This document shows positions 58,011-64,000 of a stretch of 64,000 bases of DNA, piece after piece. How positions within the stretch are numbered: the stretch's first letter is position 1; each line of letters starts with the position of its first letter. This DNA comes from Liriodendron chinense. Lineage: Eukaryota > Streptophyta > Magnoliopsida > Magnoliales > Magnoliaceae. Location of the stretch: positions 1,674,001 through 1,738,000 of the forward strand of contig PVNU02002353.1 of the NCBI GenBank assembly GCA_003013855.2. Direction: 5' to 3'. A program made the translations under genes and the position numbers. A model generated the notes under the pieces. That model was not told the origin of the DNA and ran no database searches. It worked only from the letters and a program-made list of their open reading frames with translations.

Positions 58011-58606
58011 ACTAGAAATCCTCCAAAATCAGAAGAAAAGCAACCAACTTCCAAGAGGCCAAAATCCTCTAAAAAACAGGTGAGAGAAACTGAATTCCCT
58101 TTAGAAAGCAGAAGAGAAAAGCCAGAAGCTCTCTAGAAACATATGTGAGAAGTTGAAAGCAAGATCAATGCACAACATCAGACTAGAAGCAGCAAACAGC
58201 AAAACCAGCAAGTGTTAGAACTTTGAGTCCAACAACAGCAAAGTTTAGGTGACAAAAGGGATATTGTGCCACTATCAATGTTGACAGTGATGGTTTTATG
58301 CAAGCTGCATTTTAGGAACAAGATCAATGTTGATGATGTCAGGGAAGTGCAAAAATATAAGCCGACTATGACAGACCCTCCCCTGTTAATGTAAGACCCC
58401 AAGCATACCCATATGTCAAGAGAGTTACTCAGGAATTACCAAATCCACCGCCTAAAGCACTACCACTAAGCCAAAATCAGCCTCAAAACACCGACGAACT
58501 TGCCAAAATCAGCCTCAAGACTCGACCACAAATCTACTCAAAAGAACAAGGAAATAACTCCCAATGAGGAAGGACCAAAGGACTTGCACTCCGAAAAACC
58601 AGCCTA

Positions 58607-61024
58607 TGTTAGTACCTCGGTTTGTCAATAACGTGTGTACGTGTGTCCTTGAGTCGGTTGAGCCTCATTGGAAGCCAAAGACATTTGAAGAGTTGAAGAA
58701 TTGCAGCATCAAGGTGTGGCAATTAGGTAAATTGAGGTGCCTTGGTAAACCTAGCTTGAAGATCCCTTTAATGCCAAAACACCAACCCCTTGATGACACA
58801 CTCTAATAGGAAAACCTTTCTTATCATCCCAAAGCCTTAGGAATTCTTTTGATCATAATCAGCTAGGCTTATAAAGGCTCAGATGTGTTGTCGGTTCGAC
58901 CTAGACCATTGACGATTCAACCGAAAGTGACCAAAAGTGTACAGTAATCAAAACAACAGAATCGGGTCCGACTGATAGTTCCATCGGTTCGAATTGGCCC
59001 AACCGACAGGACCAGTTTGAGTCCAAATATGAACTACCTTCTAGCCTGTCTCCTGTCAGTCGAACTGACAGTGCTGTAGGTCTGACCGACGGCTAACCAT
59101 GATAGATCCGTTGGAGCTCTTTTCTATCTAATAGATCATTTGGACTTTTGCAAATGGATGGATTGTTTATGGTGCTAGAGCCTCTATGCATACAACTCTC
59201 AATTTCCTCACTTAGGCTCTAATCCATTGAGTTAATGCCATCCTCCTTGTGTTCATCACTCTATATAAGCATTCCAAGTTCAAATTGAAGATGTACATGT
59301 TCTCTTGCATTCTCTAAATGTTAGACTTTGATTCTATAGGAAAACCCTTTGTCTAATACCCTCTGGCAATGTTGTCAAAATCGTTATCGTATCGCAAATC
59401 GTAGTAGGGGTTGAATCGTATCGGATCGCAAATTGTATCGTAAATCGTAAGATTTTTTTAAAGTTTTTAAAAAGATGAAAAATATAAATAAATCAGTTTT
59501 AAAAAAAAACTCATCTATCTTCCTTTTTCCATCAATGTGCACCAAGTAATACCATGTCATAATAGTGTTAAAGGATTCTTATTCCTTTATTTTATTTTTT
59601 TTTTATCTTCCATGAAATTTCCCTTTAAAAAACATACCAGGGTCCTTTAACAATTTATGTTCTTGTTACCTTTCTTGAATGTAGAATCACAGTAGAAAAG
59701 CAACCTTTGATACTGTAGACTGACAAAAAAAGATATTTTGATTTCTAAATATTCCGTAATACATATAAGTTGTGCTGATCGTAACCATCCATAAAAACAT
59801 TATAGGTAGTTCATACATCAATTTGGTGTTTCGACCAATTAAGAAATAAGGAATCACAAAAAAAAAGCTACATGATTTAATGTTGAAGAGAATATATATC
59901 ATTTAATCTCTTATAAAGAACAAATAAAAATAAGTTACCTTCTTTAAAAAATTCTTAAAGCCTCCACGAATTTAAAAACATAAAATGAAAGCCAAGTGAA
60001 GCTTAAAGTAGAAGAGAACAAGTATAATTTGAATCGTAAATCGGAATTTGAATCGTAAATCGTAGGATTTAAATCATAGAATCGTAGGATTCATATAAAA
60101 AGAGATTTGGGGTTGGGATTCGAATCATTCTAGCTAAGATTCGACGAAAATTGTATATCGTAAATCGTAAATCGCAGGATTTTAACAACGCTGCCCTCTA
60201 GGTGAATCCCCTTTTGAAACCAACTATACCTTAGTTGTAGAAGATTCAACCACTATCACACTCTCCCATTACCTTCGCATTATCAATAGGAAGATCCTTT
60301 GCAAGGTTGCTGATCGTGGAGCTGAAGAAGATCCACTTCAAAGATCGAGGGAGCTAAAGAGAAGCCGTTCAATATTGAAGAAGCATCTCAAGACTTCTGC
60401 TATTCAAGGGGCTCATCCAAACTTTTAAGAGTTTACTGTTTAGAGTTCATATTCTCAAGTCAAGTCCTTGTGTAGGCCACCAGCGGGTGTGTACGTGATT
60501 AGTTCTTATATAGAACTAAACGAGAGTTTGCGATCCAAACTCGTGAATAAGACCTTGTGTGGGCCACCAATGGGTGTATACGTGTAGGTCCTTGTGTAGG
60601 ATTGTAATGGTTTGTGGTGAACCTTGAAAACCATGCGAAATAGTGAAATCCGGAAAACTTGAGTTTGAGTTCATTATCTGGGAATAGAGTAAGCAACTTG
60701 TCGAACCACTATGTATTGTTGTGTTTGCAAGTGTGATGAGTTTCTATTTATGCTTATAGTAATACGGATGCATGAATAGATCATATGCTTGGTTATTAAT
60801 TTATTGCACACACTTGATATTTTTATTTCACATCATAGACTATTATGTTAATATTTCTACTTTTGTTAGTCTATGTGCTTTTGTACCCATGTCACCTTGT
60901 TTATGTGGCTTGATTGGAATAGATTGGCAAATATTTTAAAAGGTCCTATTCGCCCGTCCTCTAGGACTTAGCCATAACTCTAAGCTCTTGGCTTTGTGGT
61001 AGTAGTACAATACCCACACTTTCA
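58607..61024. mobile_element. Solo LTR (SIRE-like Copia) nested in the element above
   Basis: Begins TGTTAGTACCTCGG and ends CACACTTTCA. GCCTA flanks both sides exactly (58602-58606 and 61025-61029), a 5-bp TSD. Near the right end 'ggtcctattcgcccgtcctctagg' recalls the 'cctattcaccccc' stretch of SIRE-type LTRs (recalled, not searched). Without the inserted MITE it is about 1.6 kb. Confidence 0.75.
59367..60193. mobile_element. Mutator-like MITE built of ATCGTA blocks
   Basis: Starts CAATGTTGTCAAAATC and ends GATTTTAACAACGCTG, inverted ends with a few mismatches. CCCTCTGG (59359-59366) and CCCTCTAG (60194-60201) form an 8-bp TSD with one mismatch. Both flanks are packed with 'atcgtatcg', 'aaatcgtaaatcg' and 'gaatcgta' units, while the middle is plain AT-rich DNA. 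Non-coding, 827 bp. Confidence 0.75.
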
Positions 61025-61930
61025 GCCTAGAATTCACACACTACACACACAAAGACATAAACTGGCTACAAATTGAAATAGCATCATAATACAGTCAAAT
61101 CTGCCCACAAACTAATCCTTTTTTTTTTCTTTTTTGCCTACAATCTGATCAAGGAGAACAATGCAACAAATGGCCAACAAGATGGGAGTAGAACGGCAAC
61201 AAAAGACTCAAGTAGACAGCCATCCTATGAGTCATGGTAGACAGCCATAAAAGCAGATAACCATAATTTCAAATATACAATGATCATGCAGAAAATAGCC
61301 CCATAAAAACAACAAGCTGCCCAAAGATGGCATACATCAAGGTGTCCCAAAGCTTCAAACAATAGAATGAAACTGAGGGCCAAAAGCCATCTGGAGATCA
61401 ACCAAGAAATCAGCCTGAGATAAACTCAGACAGCCCGTTGACTTGCCAGGCCCAAAACTTAGACGACCTAGGAGTCACCACAAAAAGCCATATCAACTTG
61501 GGACCACAACGATGCTCTTATCATCCAAACGTAACATTTAGAGAATCATACAACAGCCAGTCATTGAAACAATGAGGAGGCTGTGATTCCTGAATAATCA
61601 GTGATCCAAAACTCCTTGCAAGAAGACAACTGAAACAACCCCATAAAAGCAATAACCAACTGTCAAGGAGACTACTAGAAAGCTGCCCAAGAACACAGGT
61701 TCATATCTGCGGCCAGAGATGGGAGAGCCATGGAAAAGACGCAAATTGGAAGATATGTGAGATGTTGTAAATGGTGATCGAACCAATTGGCTCTAATACC
61801 ATGTTAAAACTATGCGCTACATTGTGGAAGACTAGTTGTAAATTCTATCGAGAATGACCAAATATATACAAGTGAGAATATGCTAGGCACGACTAAGCAA
61901 AGAGTACACACAGCTAACCAAAGATTAGAA

Positions 61931-62510
61931 TGTTGTATGGAGCCTTCAATCTGTGAAGAAAACAGTGTTCGACCGGTTGACTACCTAGTCGACCGATCGA
62001 ACATGACTGGAATTACATAGATAGGTCTCTGGATAATTTGGAGGGATTCGACCGATTGAACTCTGGGGCTCGATTGATCGACAATATTCGGATTTTTTGG
62101 ATGAAACTCTCTGGACAGCATGTGCCTTCGAGCGGACGAGGACTGTCTCGCCCCATCTCGACCGGTTGAGAGTGCATAATGTTTTGCGTGTTTTTGCGTA
62201 AATTGTTTCTAATTTTGGTTATATGCTACATAAGTTGGTGTAATTGGGATTAGGGTTTATCCTAGCTGTTCTAGAGGGTTGAGAGGGTTTTAGAGAGAGG
62301 AAAAGCTAAGGTTTTCTCTCGGGACTTTAATCCAGGTAAGGTTTTATCTCTTGTAACTTCGTTTTTTATAGTGATTCTCGCTTTGTGCCATGGTTTTTTC
62401 CAGCAAGAGTTTTTCCACGTAAATTCGTATGCCTTCTCTTGTTGGATTTGCTTGTGCGATTGTGATTACTTTGTTTAATTCTACTCTGTATGCTTCCGCG
62501 GTCCCCAACA
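61931..62510 (+). repeat. First LTR of the Copia array
   Basis: 580 bp, TGTTGTATGGAGCC...TCCCCAACA. Contains 'tcgaccgatcgaac' repeats and a CT/GT-rich 3' part. Confidence 0.85.
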
Positions 62511-62563
62511 AGTGGTATCAAAGCAAACGTTGGGAAGCAAATAGAATCTAAGTCAAGGTATCA

Positions 62564-62800
62564 ATGGCATCTAGCATGAAGTTCAATGTAGAGAAGTTCT
62601 CCGGCAAAAATAACTTTGAACTATAGAAGGTAAAGATGAATGGCCCTCTAGTTCAGCAATGATTGAAAGATGCACTCCTTAGAAAACGAGATCGGATATT
62701 TCACATGCAGTGGGTGTTGTTAGCAAATTCATGTGTAGCCCCAGAAAGCAATAGTGGGAGGTAGTGAAATGGCTACTTTAGTATATTTGAGGTACGCAGG
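62564..62800 (+). pseudogene. Copia gag N-terminus, truncated
   Basis: ATG at 62564 begins M-A-S-S-M-K-F-N-V-E-K-F-S-G-K-N-N-F, the usual Copia gag start, then meets a stop where Trp is expected (62624). Further stops follow before the deletion junction near 62790. The same start recurs at 63973. Confidence 0.75.
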
Positions 62801-62808
62801 ACTACGTC

Positions 62809-63302
62809 TTGATATTCGAGAAATCAGGGGAAAAATTGATAGGCTATGTGGATTCAGATTACGCAGGTAGTGTGGACAATAGAATGTCAACTTCCGATTA
62901 CTCGTTTGTATTAGCAGGTGGAGCGATCAGCTGGATGTCGAAGCTTCAATCTGTGGTTGCACTATTCATAACTGAAACTGAGTACATGGCGGTGACGGAA
63001 GCATTCAAGGAAGCGGTTTGATTACAGGGACTGATAAATTAGTTGGAGCTTCTGCAGAAGGCCGTACCGGTTAATTGTAACAGGCAAGCGCGATCAATTT
63101 GGCGAAGAACTCGGTTTACCATTCTAGAACTAAACATATTGATGTGTGTCATCATTTTATCAAACAGGTGCTTGAGGAAGGTGGTATGACTCTTGAAAGG
63201 ATCCATACGAGCGTGAATCCAGCCGACATGCTTACAAAGGTGATCCCTGCAGAGAAGTTCAAGTTCTACGCAACTTCTCTGGGTCTGATAAAGATGGAGT
63301 GA
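62809..63302 (+). pseudogene. Copia RNase H region, broken
   Basis: 62809-63021 reads LIGYVDSDYAGSVDNRMSTS and AISWMSKLQSVVALFITETE-like residues, matching Copia RNase H (GY.DSD.AG..D.R.S..G; W.S..Q..V..S..E.EY). A stop and frame break follow, then 63099-63302 gives YHSRTKHIDVCHHFIKQVLE and NPADMLTKVIPAEKF, the C-terminal end. Confidence 0.85.
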
Positions 63303-63410
63303 AGACGGAATCTACAAGAGAAGCGGTAAAGCTATGATAGAGACGAATTAGAAATGGAGGATAGAGCAAAAGAATGAATGGAAATCGATGATTGAAGACT
63401 CCGTAGAGAT

Positions 63411-63919
63411 TGTTGTATGGACCCTTCAATCTGTGTAGAAAACAGAGTGATCGACCGGTCGACTACCCTAGTCGACCGATCGAACATGCCTGGAATTACA
63501 CAAACAGGTCTCTAGACAATTTTGGAGGGGTTCAACCGATCGAACTTTGGGGCTCGACCGATCAATCGATTAGTCAACAGTGCGCGATGTTTTGCGCATT
63601 TTTTGCATAAATTGTTTCTAATTTTGATTATATGCTATATAAGCGAGTGTAATTGGGATTAGGGTTTATCTTCGCCGTTCTAGAGGGTTGAAAGGGTTTT
63701 GGATAAAAGAAAAGCTAAGGTTTTCTCTTGAGACTTTAATCCGAGTAAGGTTTTATCTCTTGTAACTTCGTTTTTCATAGTGATTTTCGCTTTGTGCCGT
63801 GGTTTTTTCATGCAAGGGTTTTTCCACGTAAATTCGCGTGCCTTCTCTTGTTGGATTTGCTTGTGCGATTGTGATTACTTTATTTTATTCTACTCTGTGT
63901 GCTTCTGTGATCCCCAACA
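63411..63919 (+). repeat. Second LTR of the Copia array
   Basis: 509 bp, TGTTGTATGGACCC...TCCCCAACA. It lacks about 75 bp present in the first LTR around 62085-62165. A degenerate purine tract ('gtagagat') precedes it. Confidence 0.85.
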
Positions 63920-64000
63920 AGTGGTATCAGAGCAAACGTTGGGAAGTAGATAGAATCTGAGACAATCTATCAATGGCGTCTAGTATGAAGTTCAATGTAG
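63920..64000 (+). mobile_element. Start of the next Copia internal region
   Basis: Primer-binding site tggtatcagagc at about 63922-63933, then an ATG at 63973 opening the same gag start as at 62564. It runs off the window. Confidence 0.8.

Larger units (their letters stand above)
56915..61930 (-). mobile_element. Non-autonomous LTR element, visible part
   Basis: TGTTAAAACTAGGGGCTATA at 56915 and TGTTAAAACTATGCGCTACA at 61802 start direct repeats on +. On -, the right one is followed by a primer-binding site (tggtattagagcc, 61801-61789), and the left one by the purine tract taacaggggagggtc (58388-58374). The left LTR thus spans about 56915-58373. The right LTR is cut at 61930 by a Copia element. 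The interior (58374-61801) contains no gag or pol ORF, only about 1 kb once the inserted solo LTR is removed. Confidence 0.7.
61931..64000 (+). mobile_element. Copia retrotransposon, tandem LTR-internal-LTR-internal
   Basis: LTR at 61931-62510, primer-binding site tggtatcaaagc at 62513-62524, shortened interior, second LTR at 63411-63919, then a second primer-binding site (tggtatcagagc) and the start of another gag up to the window end. The interior (900 bp) goes from gag N-terminus straight to RNase H, so protease, integrase and most RT are deleted. It is inserted in the right LTR of the preceding element. Its right boundary and TSD lie outside the window. Confidence 0.85.

Noticed and set aside
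58564..58806. 80-codon ORF as a host gene
   Set aside because: It straddles the start of the solo LTR at 58607 and has no recognised domain.

Overview
This is nuclear DNA of a flowering plant: split genes with GT-AG introns, plant gene families and dense layers of plant transposons. Many copies of a repeat whose ends read GTGGGGCCCACC with 'ccgtccat' interiors recall magnoliid-type woody angiosperms, but that placement is a low-confidence inference. No bacterial system, CRISPR array or organelle DNA was seen.

Three host genes are supported. (1) At the left edge, the last coding stretch of a pectin methylesterase on + (3-209). One extra T appears to break its usual ending. (2) At 18890-27880 on +, a complete eight-exon gene for a DDRGK domain-containing protein (DDRGK1/UFBP1, the ER-anchored partner of the UFM1 ligase). 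The exons join in frame to 306 codons plus stop. (3) At about 32322-55719 on -, nine exons of a TBC-domain Rab GTPase-activating protein spread over 23 kb. The first coding exon was not found, the last is only a candidate, and one exon carries a frameshift. Genes 2 and 3 converge on the 27.9-31.2 kb interval.

The rest is mobile DNA, often with target-site duplications (TSDs) that can be read directly. 0-13 kb: Tourist-like MITEs (TSD TTA or TAA), a 526-bp solo LTR (TSD GATAA), and a tandem satellite at 9.7-10.4 kb. 13.5-18.8 kb: a 2.8-kb solo LTR (TSD GTCCA), then a pile of Mutator-type GGGCCCACC elements, one nested in another with a perfect 9-bp TSD, and one ending 78 bp before the DDRGK start codon. 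18.9-27.9 kb: the DDRGK gene. Its intron 5 holds a gag-only LTR retrotransposon in antisense (TSD CATTT). 31-56 kb: the TBC gene. Its introns hold RTE and L1 LINE pieces, a Ty3 chromovirus splitting an RTE LINE (TSD ACATT), three Mutator-like MITEs built of TAACGGCC blocks with 9-bp TSDs, a tRNA-derived SINE candidate, a CACATG-rich minisatellite and long simple repeats. 56.9-64 kb: a nested stack made of a non-autonomous LTR element, a solo LTR inside it (TSD GCCTA), a MITE inside that LTR, and a Copia element in LTR-internal-LTR-internal order cutting the outer element's second LTR.

Nothing here amounts to a new biological system. The most informative observations are the MITE at the DDRGK promoter, the low-complexity Mutator MITE families, the nesting orders, the tandem Copia array, and two probable +1 frameshifts (natural or assembly errors). 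All matches rest on reading by eye; no search or alignment was run.
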